Part shown: in pieces, positions 6,590-14,567 of the stretch
How the letters are laid out: every line of letters begins with the position of its first letter
How positions within the stretch are numbered: position 1 is the first letter of the stretch
Assembly: GCF_003011965.1 (NCBI RefSeq)
Contig: NZ_PXWG01000046.1
Location: 1-47,476 of the forward strand
Reading direction: 5' to 3'
DNA length: 47,476 bases
Origin: Streptosporangium nondiastaticum
GTDB taxonomy: Bacteria > Actinomycetota > Actinomycetes > Streptomycetales > Streptomycetaceae
Notes under the pieces: generated by a model
The model's database searches: none
The model's input: the letters and a program-made list of their open reading frames with translations, nothing else
What the model was told of the DNA's origin: nothing
Program-made: the position numbers and the translations under genes

Positions 6590-7942
6590 GTGATCTCCCG
6601 AATCGATCTGCGCGGTGCCGCCTCCTCCGAGGCCGGCGTCGACCGCGACCTGCTGCCCCGAGCCGAACTCGACGTCGAGGCCGCCCTGGAGAAGGTGCGG
6701 CCCATCTGCGAGGACGTGCATCATCGGGGCACCGCGGCCCTGATCGACTACGCGGAGCGCTTCGACGGAGTGAAGATCGACCGGGTGCGGGTCCCCGCCG
6801 CGGCGATCACCAAGGCCCTGGAGGAGCTCGACCCGGCCGTGCGCGCCGCGCTGGAGGAGTCCATCCGCCGCGCCCGCATCGTCCACCGCGAGCAGCGCCG
6901 CACCGACACGACCGTCCAGGTCGTCCCCGGCGGCACGGTCACCGAGCGCTGGGTCCCCGTCCAGCGCGTCGGGCTGTACGTGCCGGGCGGCCGGTCCGTC
7001 TACCCCTCGTCCGTGATCATGAACGTGGTGCCGGCCCAGGAGGCCGGCGTCGGCTCCATGGCCGTCTCCTCGCCGCCCCAGGCCGCCTTCGGCGGCCTGC
7101 CGCACCCCACGATCCTGGCCGCCTGCGCGCTGCTCGGCATCGATGAGGTGTACGCGGCGGGAGGCGCCCAGGCCGTCGCCATGTTCGCCTACGGCACCGA
7201 GGAGTGCCGCCCGGTCAACATGGTCACCGGCCCGGGCAACATCTGGGTCGCCGCCGCCAAGCGGCTGCTCAAGGGCCGCATCGGCATCGACGCCGAGGCC
7301 GGCCCCACCGAGATCGCCGTCCTCGCCGACGCGACCGCCGACCCCGTGCACGTCGCCGCCGACCTGATCAGCCAGGCCGAGCACGACCCGCTGGCCGCCT
7401 CCGTCCTCGTCACCGACTCGGAAGAGCTCGCGACGGCGGTCGAGAAGGAGCTGGAGACCCAGGTCGCCATGACCCGGCACGTCGAGGACCGCATCGTGCC
7501 CGCGCTCGGCGGCCGCCAGTCCGGCATCGTCCTGGTCGACTCCGTCGACCACGGCCTCGCCGTCGTCGACGCCTACGGCGCCGAGCACCTGGAGATCCAG
7601 ACCGCGGACGCCGCGGCCGTCGCCGCCCGCGTGCGGAACGCCGGCGCGATCTTCGTCGGCCCCTACGCCCCCGTCTCCCTCGGCGACTACGCCGCCGGCT
7701 CCAACCACGTGCTGCCCACCGGCGGCTGCGCCTGCCACTCCTCCGGGCTGTCCGTGCAGTCCTTCCTGCGCGGCATCCACGTCGTCGACTACACCCGCGA
7801 GGCCCTGGCCGAGGTCGCGGGCCACGTCGTGACGCTCGCCGAAGCCGAGGACCTGCCCGCCCACGGCGCGGCGGTCAAGGCGCGTTTTGCCGAAGGCGAA
7901 CTGGACAAGCACAGTGACTGGAAGGTCCCGGAAAGCAAGTGA
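6590..7942 (+). CDS. hisD: Histidinol dehydrogenase
   Basis: A 450-residue enzyme of full family length that oxidises L-histidinol to histidine in two NAD-dependent steps, the last reactions of the pathway. Hallmarks are present: YVPGGRSVYPSSVIM, GGAQAVAMFAYGT, GPGNIWVAAAK, IDAEAGPTEI, the zinc/substrate region QAEHDP, and the C-terminal HSSGLSVQSFLRG. First gene of the his operon; its stop overlaps the hisC start by 4 nt. The GTG start has no ribosome-binding site but a close -10-like element. Confidence 0.98.
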   Translation: MISRIDLRGAASSEAGVDRDLLPRAELDVEAALEKVRPICEDVHHRGTAALIDYAERFDGVKIDRVRVPAAAITKALEELDPAVRAALEESIRRARIVHREQRRTDTTVQVVPGGTVTERWVPVQRVGLYVPGGRSVYPSSVIMNVVPAQEAGVGSMAVSSPPQAAFGGLPHPTILAACALLGIDEVYAAGGAQAVAMFAYGTEECRPVNMVTGPGNIWVAAAKRLLKGRIGIDAEAGPTEIAVLADATADPVHVAADLISQAEHDPLAASVLVTDSEELATAVEKELETQVAMTRHVEDRIVPALGGRQSGIVLVDSVDHGLAVVDAYGAEHLEIQTADAAAVAARVRNAGAIFVGPYAPVSLGDYAAGSNHVLPTGGCACHSSGLSVQSFLRGIHVVDYTREALAEVAGHVVTLAEAEDLPAHGAAVKARFAEGELDKHSDWKVPESK

Positions 7943-9045
7943 CCGGTATTGACGATCTCCCCATCCGGGACGAGCTGCGCGGCAAGTCCTCGTACGGCGC
8001 CCCCCAGCTCGACGTGCCCGTACGCCTGAACACCAACGAGAACCCCTACCCGCTGCCCGACCCCCTCGTCGCCCGCATCGCCGAGCGCGTCGCCGAGGCC
8101 GCCCGGCACCTCAACCGCTACCCCGACCGGGACGCGGTCGAGCTGCGCACCGAGCTCGCCAAGTACCTCACCCGCACCACGGACCACGAGGTCACCACCG
8201 CGAACGTCTGGGCCGCCAACGGCTCCAACGAGGTCCTCCAGCAGCTGCTGCAGACCTTCGGCGGGCCCGGCCGCACGGCCATGGGCTTCGAGCCCTCGTA
8301 CTCGATGCACGCCCTGATCTCCCGCGGCACCGGCACCGGCTGGATCTCCGGCGCCCGCAGCGCGGACTTCACCATCGACACCCCGGCCGCCGAGCGCGCC
8401 ATCGCCGAGCACCGCCCCCACGTCGTCTTCATCTGCTCGCCCAACAACCCCACGGGCACGGCGGTCGAGGCGGAGACGGTCCTGCGGCTGTACGAGGCCG
8501 CGCAGGCGGCCCGGCCGTCGCTCGTCGTCGTCGACGAGGCGTACGGAGAGTTCAGCCACCGCCCCTCGCTGCTGCCCCTCATCGCGGGCCGCCCGAACCT
8601 CGTCGTCTCCCGCACCATGTCCAAGGCCTTCGGCGCGGCCGGGCTCCGCCTCGGCTACCTCGCCGCGGACCCCGCGGTCGTCGACGCCGTCCAGCTCGTG
8701 CGCCTGCCGTACCACCTGTCGGCCGTCACCCAGGCCACGGCGCTCGCCGCCCTGGAGCACACCGACACCCTGCTCGGCTACGTCGAGCAGCTCAAGGCCG
8801 AACGCGACCGCCTCGTCACCGAGCTGCGCGCGATGGGCTGCGAGGTGACCGACTCCGACGCCAACTTCGTGCAGTTCGGGCGCTTCGACGACAGCCACGC
8901 CGCCTGGCAGGCCATCCTCGACCACGGTGTCCTGGTACGGGACAACGGCGTCCCGGGGTGGCTGCGCGTCACCGCCGGCACGCCCGAGGAGAACGACGCC
9001 TTCCTGGACGCCGTACGCGCCATTCGCAAGGAGAACCACTCATGA
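7939..9045 (+). CDS. hisC: Histidinol-phosphate aminotransferase
   Basis: A 368-residue class I/II PLP aminotransferase converting imidazole-acetol phosphate plus glutamate to histidinol phosphate. Substrate-arm motif LNTNENPYPLP, the CSPNNPTG segment, DEAYGEF and the PLP lysine in SRTMSKAFGAAGLRLG (about K229) are intact. The GTG start overlaps the hisD stop as GTGA, and the gene ends in an ATGA overlap with hisB. Confidence 0.97.
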   Translation: MTGIDDLPIRDELRGKSSYGAPQLDVPVRLNTNENPYPLPDPLVARIAERVAEAARHLNRYPDRDAVELRTELAKYLTRTTDHEVTTANVWAANGSNEVLQQLLQTFGGPGRTAMGFEPSYSMHALISRGTGTGWISGARSADFTIDTPAAERAIAEHRPHVVFICSPNNPTGTAVEAETVLRLYEAAQAARPSLVVVDEAYGEFSHRPSLLPLIAGRPNLVVSRTMSKAFGAAGLRLGYLAADPAVVDAVQLVRLPYHLSAVTQATALAALEHTDTLLGYVEQLKAERDRLVTELRAMGCEVTDSDANFVQFGRFDDSHAAWQAILDHGVLVRDNGVPGWLRVTAGTPEENDAFLDAVRAIRKENHS

Positions 9046-9635
9046 GCCGCGTTGGGCGCGTCGAGCGCACCACCAAGGAGACCTCCGTCCTCGTCGAGAT
9101 CGACCTCGACGGGACCGGGCAGGTCGACGTGTCGACCGGGGTCGGCTTCTACGACCACATGCTCGACCAGCTCGGTCGCCACGGCCTCTTCGACCTCACC
9201 GTCAAGACCGACGGCGACCTGCACATCGACACCCACCACACCATCGAGGACACCGCCCTCGCGCTGGGCGCCGCCTTCAAGCAGGCCCTCGGCGACAAGG
9301 TGGGCATCTACCGCTTCGGCAACTGCACCGTGCCCCTGGACGAGTCCCTCGCCCAGGTCACCGTCGACCTCTCCGGCCGCCCCTACCTCGTGCACACCGA
9401 GCCCGAGAACATGGCGCCCATGATCGGCACGTACGACACGACGATGACCCGGCACATCCTGGAGTCCTTCGTCGCGCAGGCCCGGATCGCCCTGCACGTG
9501 CACGTCCCCTACGGGCGCAACGCCCACCACATCGTGGAGTGCCAGTTCAAGGCGCTCGCCCGGGCCCTGCGCTACGCGTGCGAACGCGACGCCCGCGCGG
9601 CCGGGATCATCCCGTCGACGAAGGGTGCGCTCTAG
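9042..9635 (+). CDS. hisB: Imidazoleglycerol-phosphate dehydratase
   Basis: A 197-residue monofunctional HisB (no phosphatase domain, as usual outside enterobacteria) that dehydrates imidazole-glycerol phosphate. Both Mn-binding His clusters are visible: DTHHTIEDTALALG and GRNAHHIVECQFKALARALR, plus FYDHMLDQLGRHG. It overlaps hisC by 4 nt, and its TAG shares one base with the GTG of the next small gene. No histidinol-phosphatase gene is in the window, so that step is encoded elsewhere. Confidence 0.98.
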   Translation: MSRVGRVERTTKETSVLVEIDLDGTGQVDVSTGVGFYDHMLDQLGRHGLFDLTVKTDGDLHIDTHHTIEDTALALGAAFKQALGDKVGIYRFGNCTVPLDESLAQVTVDLSGRPYLVHTEPENMAPMIGTYDTTMTRHILESFVAQARIALHVHVPYGRNAHHIVECQFKALARALRYACERDARAAGIIPSTKGAL

Positions 9636-9802
9636 TGAACGGCCTGTCCACCACGCTCATCGTCGTCGGCCTGTTCCTGGTCGGCGGCATCATCTCCTTC
9701 CTCAAGCAGGGCATGCCCAAGAGCATCATCGTGCTCCTCGGCATAGGCGCCGCGATGTGCCTGACCGCCGGCACCCTCCGCATCGAAGGAATCTGGTCAT
9801 GA
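9635..9802 (+). CDS. Small membrane protein embedded in the his operon
   Basis: A 55-residue protein with two predicted membrane helices: TTLIVVGLFLVGGIISFL (about 6-23) and IIVLLGIGAAMCLTAG (about 31-46), joined by a short basic turn KQGMPKS. The GTG overlaps the hisB stop by 1 nt and its own stop overlaps the hisH ATG by 4 nt, so it is translationally coupled on both sides and very likely expressed. From memory, similar ORFs occur here in other Streptomyces. No function is known to me; it has no relation to a His enzyme. Confidence 0.88.
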   Translation: MNGLSTTLIVVGLFLVGGIISFLKQGMPKSIIVLLGIGAAMCLTAGTLRIEGIWS

Positions 9803-10440
9803 GCGCCCCGAAGAAGGTCGTCGTCTTCGACTACGGCTTCGGCAACGTCCGCTCCGCCGAGCGCGCCCTCGCCCACGTCGGCGCGGACGTCGAGATCACC
9901 GGCGACTACGAGAAGGCGATGAACGCCGACGGCCTCCTCGTCCCCGGCGTCGGCGCCTTTGCCGCCTGCATGCAGGGCCTGCGCGCCGCCCGCGGCGACT
10001 GGATCGTCGGCCGCCGCCTCTCCGGCGGCCGCCCCGTGATGGGCATCTGCGTCGGCATGCAGATCCTCTTCGAGCGCGGCATCGAACACGGCGTTGCGAC
10101 CGAAGGCCTCGACGAGTGGCCCGGCCTCGTGGAGCCCCTCAAGGCCGACGTCGTCCCGCACATGGGCTGGAACACCGTCACCCCCGCCGAGGACTCCCAG
10201 CTCTTCGCCGGCCTCGGCGCGGACACCCGCTACTACTTCGTGCACTCCTACGCGGTGCGCGAGTGGAGCCTCGAGGTCACCAACCCCAACATCCGCGCCC
10301 CCAAGGTCACCTGGGCCACGCACGGCGAGCCCTTCGTGGCCGCCGTGGAGAACGGCCCCCTGTGGGCCACCCAGTTCCACCCCGAGAAGTCCGGCGACGC
10401 CGGAGCCCAGCTCCTCACCAACTGGATCGGAACCCTGTGA
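9799..10440 (+). CDS. hisH: Imidazole glycerol phosphate synthase, glutaminase subunit
   Basis: A 213-residue class I glutamine amidotransferase that supplies ammonia to HisF for ring closure of imidazole-glycerol phosphate. The nucleophile is in MGICVGMQ (about C84), and the His-Glu pair in TQFHPEKSG (about H194, E196); the oxyanion strand region VVPHMGWN is also present. The ATG overlaps the preceding small gene by 4 nt. HisF, its partner, is three genes downstream, separated by priA and ridA. Confidence 0.97.
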   Translation: MSAPKKVVVFDYGFGNVRSAERALAHVGADVEITGDYEKAMNADGLLVPGVGAFAACMQGLRAARGDWIVGRRLSGGRPVMGICVGMQILFERGIEHGVATEGLDEWPGLVEPLKADVVPHMGWNTVTPAEDSQLFAGLGADTRYYFVHSYAVREWSLEVTNPNIRAPKVTWATHGEPFVAAVENGPLWATQFHPEKSGDAGAQLLTNWIGTL

Positions 10441-11162
10441 GCAAGCTCGAACTCCTCCCCGCCGTCGACGTCCGCGACGGCCAGGCCGTGCGCCTCGTCC
10501 ACGGCGAGTCCGGCTCCGAGACCTCGTACGGCTCCCCGCTGGAGGCGGCCCTCGCGTGGCAGCGCTCGGGCGCCGAGTGGCTGCACCTGGTCGACCTGGA
10601 CGCCGCGTTCGGCACCGGTGACAACCGCGAGCTCATCGCCGAGGTGGCCGGGGCCATGGACATCAAGGTCGAGCTGTCCGGCGGCATCCGCGACGACGCC
10701 TCGCTCGCCGCCGCCCTCGCCACCGGCTGCACCCGCGTCAACCTCGGCACCGCCGCCCTGGAGACCCCCGAGTGGGTCGCCAAGGTCATCGCCGAGCACG
10801 GCGACAAGATCGCGGTCGGCCTCGACGTCCGCGGCACCACCCTGCGCGGCCGCGGCTGGACCCGCGACGGCGGCGACCTCTACGAGACCCTCGCCCGCCT
10901 CGACCGCGAGGGCTGCGCCCGCTACGTCGTCACCGACATCGCCAAGGACGGCACGCTCCAGGGCCCCAACCTGGAGCTGCTGAAGAACGTCTGCGCCGCC
11001 ACCGACAAGCCGGTCGTCGCCTCCGGCGGGGTTTCCTCCCTTGACGATCTGCGCGCGATCGCCAACCTGGTACCGGAGGGTGTCGAAGGCGCCATCGTCG
11101 GAAAGGCCCTCTACGCCAAGGCGTTCACCTTGGAAGAGGCCCTGGAGGCTGTGTCCGCATGA
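10437..11162 (+). CDS. priA: Bifunctional ProFAR isomerase / PRA isomerase PriA
   Basis: A 241-residue TIM-barrel enzyme in the HisA position. In actinomycetes this family (PriA) isomerises both ProFAR (His pathway) and phosphoribosyl-anthranilate (Trp pathway). The catalytic Asp of strand 1 (D11 in LLPAVDVRDG), the phosphate loops ELSGGIRDD and VASGGVSS, and the second acid in VVTDIAKDGTLQGPN are present. Consistent with dual use, no trpF lies in the window although trpE, trpC, trpB and trpA do. GTG start with a 4-nt overlap with hisH. Confidence 0.95.
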   Translation: MSKLELLPAVDVRDGQAVRLVHGESGSETSYGSPLEAALAWQRSGAEWLHLVDLDAAFGTGDNRELIAEVAGAMDIKVELSGGIRDDASLAAALATGCTRVNLGTAALETPEWVAKVIAEHGDKIAVGLDVRGTTLRGRGWTRDGGDLYETLARLDREGCARYVVTDIAKDGTLQGPNLELLKNVCAATDKPVVASGGVSSLDDLRAIANLVPEGVEGAIVGKALYAKAFTLEEALEAVSA

Positions 11163-11560
11163 CCGAAGCCGTGCAGCGTGTGCAGAGCGACAGTCCCTGG
11201 GAAGAGATGTTCGGTTGTGCGCACGCCGTCGCGGCGGGGGACCGGGTCCTGGTGTCCGGCAGCATGCCGTTCACCGGAAACGTGCTGGTGGGCGAGGGCG
11301 ATCCGTACGAGCAGGCGAAGGCGGCCTTCGGCAACGCCCTCGCCGCGCTGGAGCGGTTCGCCCTCGGCCCCGAGGCCGTCGTCCGGACCCGGACGTATCT
11401 GACCCACGCGCGGGACGTGGACGCGGTCTGCCGCGCCCACAAGGAGATCTTCGACGCGGTCCGGCCGGCGGCGACCCTGGTCGTCGTCTCCGGGTTCGTC
11501 GACTCGCGCGTGCTGGTCGAAGCAGAGCTGGAAGCGTACCGAGGAGCAACGAGCACATGA
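11159..11560 (+). CDS. RidA family enamine/imine deaminase
   Basis: A 133-residue Rid/YjgF-family protein. RidA enzymes hydrolyse reactive 2-aminoacrylate-type enamines released by PLP enzymes. The catalytic-arginine region VRPAATLVVVSGF (about R102) and the terminal VEAELEA match the active family, including the Glu near 120-122. It overlaps priA and hisF by 4 nt each. A role in protecting HisC or other PLP enzymes is inference from context. Confidence 0.93.
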   Translation: MTEAVQRVQSDSPWEEMFGCAHAVAAGDRVLVSGSMPFTGNVLVGEGDPYEQAKAAFGNALAALERFALGPEAVVRTRTYLTHARDVDAVCRAHKEIFDAVRPAATLVVVSGFVDSRVLVEAELEAYRGATST

Positions 11561-12312
11561 CCCTCGCGGTCCGAGTCATCCCCTGCCTGGACGTCGACAA
11601 CGGCCGGGTCGTCAAGGGCGTCAACTTCCAGAACCTGCGCGACGCGGGCGACCCCGTGGAAATGGCCAAGGTCTACGGGCAGGAGGGCGCCGACGAGCTG
11701 ACGTTCCTCGACATCACCGCCTCCTCCGGCAACCGCGAGACCACCTACGACGTGGTGCGCCGCACCGCCGAGCAGGTCTTCATCCCGCTGACCGTCGGCG
11801 GCGGCGTCCGCACCGCGGCCGACGTCGACAAGCTGCTGCGGGCCGGCGCCGACAAGGTCGGCGTCAACACGGCGGCCATCGAGCGGCCCGAGCTGATCCG
11901 CGAGATCGCCGAACGCTTCGGCCGGCAGGTCCTGGTCCTGTCGGTGGACGCCCGCCGTACGCCGTCGGGCTCCTTCGAGGTCACCACCCACGGCGGGCGC
12001 CGCGGCACCGGCCTCGACGCCGTCGAGTGGGCCCACCGCGCGGCGGAGCTCGGCGCCGGCGAGATCCTGCTGAACTCCATGGACGCCGACGGCACCAAGG
12101 ACGGCTACGACACCGAGATGATCCGCGCCGTGCGCAAGCACGTCACGGTCCCGGTCATCGCGAGCGGCGGCGCCGGCCGCCTGGAGCACTTCGCCCCGGC
12201 GGTGGAGGCGGGCGCGGACGCGGTCCTGGCCGCGTCGGTCTTCCACTTCGGCGACCTGCGGATCGCCGACGTCAAGACGGCCCTGCGCGAGTCGGGTCAC
12301 CCGGTCCGCTAA
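11557..12312 (+). CDS. hisF: Imidazole glycerol phosphate synthase, cyclase subunit
   Basis: A 251-residue TIM barrel that uses HisH-derived ammonia to convert PRFAR into imidazole-glycerol phosphate and AICAR. Catalytic Asp residues are in VIPCLDVDNGRVVKG (about D12) and LSVDARR (about D131); LTVGGGVRT, GVNTAAIERP, DADGTKDGYD and IASGGAG form the phosphate-binding loops. Last gene of the operon, with ATGA coupling to ridA. A convergent DoxX gene ends 68 nt downstream. Confidence 0.98.
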   Translation: MTLAVRVIPCLDVDNGRVVKGVNFQNLRDAGDPVEMAKVYGQEGADELTFLDITASSGNRETTYDVVRRTAEQVFIPLTVGGGVRTAADVDKLLRAGADKVGVNTAAIERPELIREIAERFGRQVLVLSVDARRTPSGSFEVTTHGGRRGTGLDAVEWAHRAAELGAGEILLNSMDADGTKDGYDTEMIRAVRKHVTVPVIASGGAGRLEHFAPAVEAGADAVLAASVFHFGDLRIADVKTALRESGHPVR

Positions 12313-12355
12313 CCGCGTGCGGCGGATCATCGCGGTGGTGGCCCGTTCCGCCGGA

Positions 12356-12375
12356 CTCCCGCCGTCGGACGGGAG
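12356..12375. terminator. Weak hairpin between convergent hisF and doxX-like genes
   Basis: CTCCCG (12356-12361) and CGGGAG (12370-12375) can pair around an 8-nt loop. The position between two convergent genes suits a bidirectional terminator, but the stem is only 6 bp and has no T-run. Confidence 0.3.
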
Positions 12376-12380
12376 CCCGG

Positions 12381-12923
12381 CTAGTCGCGGATCAGCAGGA
12401 ACACCGCCCCGACCACCAGGGCCAGGGCGATCGCCGCGACCCCGTACGACAGCCGGTGATGCCGCACCACCGGCAGGTACGCGTCCGCCGCGTACCGGCC
12501 CGGGCCCGTGAGGGCGAGCGCCGCCGCCGAAACGGCCACCAGCAGGGTGAACTCCACGCCCTTCGGCAGGAGGAAACCGCCGTCCCACGTCACCCCGAGC
12601 GCGTTGACCATCGTGCCCAGCACGGCGGCCGCGGCGAGCGGCGTGAGGAGTCCGAGGAAGAGGCCCGCGCCGCCGAGCGTCTCGCTGAGGCCGGCGATGA
12701 CCGCCATCGCCTTGGGCATGGGATAGCCCCAGGCCTCGAAGCCCCGCGCCGTGCCGTCGAGGCCGGGGCCGTCGAACCAGCCGAAGAGCTTCTGCGTGCC
12801 GTGCGCGACCATGATGATGCCGAGCATCAGCCGCAGGAGCAGGACCCCGAGCGAGAAGCCGGCCGGGGAGAGCGCGGTGGTGGCCGGGGCGGCGGCGTGG
12901 GCGGGTCTGCTGGTGTAGGCCAT
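12381..12923 (-). CDS. DoxX family membrane protein
   Basis: A 180-residue protein with four hydrophobic segments. The DoxX signature region LLLRLMLGIIMVAHGTQKLFGWF is at about 27-49, followed by GLSETLGGAGLFLGLLTPLAA. DoxX proteins are small quinone- or redox-linked membrane proteins; specific function is unclear. ATG 12923 has GAGGTG just upstream. It lies 39 nt after the TIGR03085 gene on the same strand and may be co-transcribed. Confidence 0.9.
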   Translation of the reverse strand: MAYTSRPAHAAAPATTALSPAGFSLGVLLLRLMLGIIMVAHGTQKLFGWFDGPGLDGTARGFEAWGYPMPKAMAVIAGLSETLGGAGLFLGLLTPLAAAAVLGTMVNALGVTWDGGFLLPKGVEFTLLVAVSAAALALTGPGRYAADAYLPVVRHHRLSYGVAAIALALVVGAVFLLIRD

Positions 12924-12962
12924 GGCAGGGGCACCTCGGGGGTCGGGGTCCGGCGCGGACCC

Positions 12963-13595
12963 TCAGATTCCCAGCCGTGCCCCCTCCAGCTTCGCCACCG
13001 CGTCCTTGTCGCCGTCAAGCTCCACCCGGGCGGCGGCTTGGCGGCCGAACACGAAGAGGGTCAGCTCGCCGGGCTCCCCGGTGACGGTGACGACGGGCGC
13101 ACCGCGCCGGGCGACCGCCGTACGGCCGTCGGGGCGGCGCAGGACCAGGCCGACGGGGGAGCGGCGGCCGAGCATCCGGGCCACCCGCTCCAGGCGGGAC
13201 CAGAGGGCGTCCGCGAAGACGGGGTCCACCTCGCGCGGGGCCCAGTCCTCCTGGGCCCGGCGCACGTCCTCGGCGTGCACGTAGAACTCGACGGTGTTCG
13301 CGGCCTCGTCGATCTGCTTGAGGGCGTACGGCGACAGCCGCGGCGGCCCGGTGCGGATGAGCTGGATCAGCTCCTCGTACGGCTTGGCGGCGAACTCCGC
13401 CTGCACCCGGTCCAGGCGCGCGGCCAGCGGCTTGAACACGAGCCCGGCGGCGGCGTCGGAGCGGCGTTCCCGCACGACGACGTGGGCCGCCAGGTCACGC
13501 GTCCGCCAGCCGTCGCAGAGCGTCGGGGCGTTCGGGCCCGCCGACTCCAACAGATCGGCGAGGAGCAGACGTTCGCGCTGGGCGTGGGTCGACAT
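12963..13595 (-). CDS. TIGR03085 family (DinB-like/maleylpyruvate isomerase-type) protein
   Basis: A 210-residue protein recognised as the actinobacterial TIGR03085 family, related to DinB-like/mycothiol-dependent metal-binding proteins. The helical-bundle start LLLADLLESAGPNAPTLCDGWRTRDLAAHVV places one conserved His (about 38), and EFYVHAEDVRRAQ supplies others, giving a plausible metal site. The biochemical role is unknown. ATG 13595 is preceded by TAGGGT and 6 nt. Confidence 0.88.
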   Translation of the reverse strand: MSTHAQRERLLLADLLESAGPNAPTLCDGWRTRDLAAHVVVRERRSDAAAGLVFKPLAARLDRVQAEFAAKPYEELIQLIRTGPPRLSPYALKQIDEAANTVEFYVHAEDVRRAQEDWAPREVDPVFADALWSRLERVARMLGRRSPVGLVLRRPDGRTAVARRGAPVVTVTGEPGELTLFVFGRQAAARVELDGDKDAVAKLEGARLGI

Positions 13596-13607
13596 GGCGC
13601 CACCCTA
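13596..13607 (-). promoter_or_regulatory. Candidate leaderless promoter of the TIGR03085 gene
   Basis: On the minus strand TAGGGT (13607-13602) matches TANNNT and is separated from ATG 13595 by GGCGCC, 6 nt. No ribosome-binding site is present. Confidence 0.4.
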
Positions 13608-13641
13608 CGGCCGGCGCCCCGCCGCTGCCACGCCCCCGCGG

Positions 13642-14493
13642 CTACTGGGGCAGCGGCGCGTCCATCTTCTGGCCGCCCTGCGAGACGCTCAGCGTCATCG
13701 AACACGTGATCTGGTCCTGGCCGCGGGCGTAGGTGACCGGGGTCGGGTAGAGCACGTACGAGTAGTAGTTCTTGCCGTCGGTTATGGAGCGCATCCGGGC
13801 CTGTGCGTCCTTCTTGCACATGTCGCGGGCCTTGGTCTGGATGTCCAGCTCGGAGTCGAACTTGCCGGTCAGGGTCTCGTTGGCGATGACCTCGCCGTCG
13901 TGCGGACCGCTGCACGGCTTCGTCTTGACCTCGGTGAGGCCGATGGACATGCGCGGGTGGTCGAAGCACTGGCCGGGCTTGAGGACCACGTACGGCACGC
14001 GGGACACCGACGGGGAAGAGGAGGACGCGGACGGGTCGGGGTTCGACGGGTCGGCGCCGGGGCCGCCGGGGGCGGCGCTCGGCGCGGAGGGCGCCGCCGA
14101 CGGGGCCGACGAGCTCTTCGGCTTGGCGACCGGGTCCTTCTTGTCCTTGTCGCCACCGGCCGTCAGCAGGAGACCGCCCGCGACGAGGCCGACGAGCAGC
14201 ACGCCGCCGATGACGATCGCGGCGACCTTCGCGCCCTTGTTGCCCGAGGGCGGCGGAGGGGGCGGCATCGGCGGGGCGAACTGCTGGCCGTACTGCTGCT
14301 GCCCGTACTGACCGAAGCCCGGCTGCTGGCCCGGCTGGCCGAATCCCGGCTGCTGGCCGTACCCCTGCGGCGCTTGCGGCTGTCCGTAGGGCGGGGCGGG
14401 CGGCTGGGCTGACGGCGGCCCGAACTGCTGCGGCGGGCCGAACCCACCGCCGCCACCGGGAGGCTGCGGGGAGTTCGAGGGCGGAGTACTCAT
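13642..14493 (-). CDS. Membrane-anchored protein with septum-formation-like domain
   Basis: A 283-residue protein. Residues 1-~95 are a Pro/Gly/Gln-rich low-complexity cytosolic tail with repeated GFGQPGQQ-type units; one membrane helix follows (KVAAIVIGGVLLVGLVAGGLLL); then a Ser/Ala/Pro linker and an external domain with VVLKPGQCFDHPR, PCSGPHDGEVIA and two further Cys (MCKKD, ITCSMTL). The cysteine pattern and PHDGEV motif fit the actinobacterial septum-formation/DUF4190-linked family; a division role is suggested only by that name. ATG 14493 is divergent from hisI, 74 nt away. Confidence 0.85.
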   Translation of the reverse strand: MSTPPSNSPQPPGGGGGFGPPQQFGPPSAQPPAPPYGQPQAPQGYGQQPGFGQPGQQPGFGQYGQQQYGQQFAPPMPPPPPPSGNKGAKVAAIVIGGVLLVGLVAGGLLLTAGGDKDKKDPVAKPKSSSAPSAAPSAPSAAPGGPGADPSNPDPSASSSSPSVSRVPYVVLKPGQCFDHPRMSIGLTEVKTKPCSGPHDGEVIANETLTGKFDSELDIQTKARDMCKKDAQARMRSITDGKNYYSYVLYPTPVTYARGQDQITCSMTLSVSQGGQKMDAPLPQ

Positions 14494-14555
14494 GGGCGAA
14501 GCATGCCGTACGCCACTGACACCGCCGCCCGGGGGGTCCCGGCCCGTCCGCGCGG

Positions 14556-14567
14556 CAGAATGGACCC
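14556..14567 (+). promoter_or_regulatory. Candidate leaderless promoter of hisI
   Basis: CAGAAT (14556-14561), then GGACCC, then ATG 14568. The gene at 16523 carries nearly the same block (GATAGT-GGACCC-GTG). No ribosome-binding site is present. Confidence 0.4.

Noticed and set aside
4061..7912. 1283-residue minus-strand ORF joining the hisD antisense with the LON gene
   Set aside because: Only the last 245 codons (LON domain) show a real protein; the rest is antisense to hisD and an off-frame reading of the beta-helix gene.
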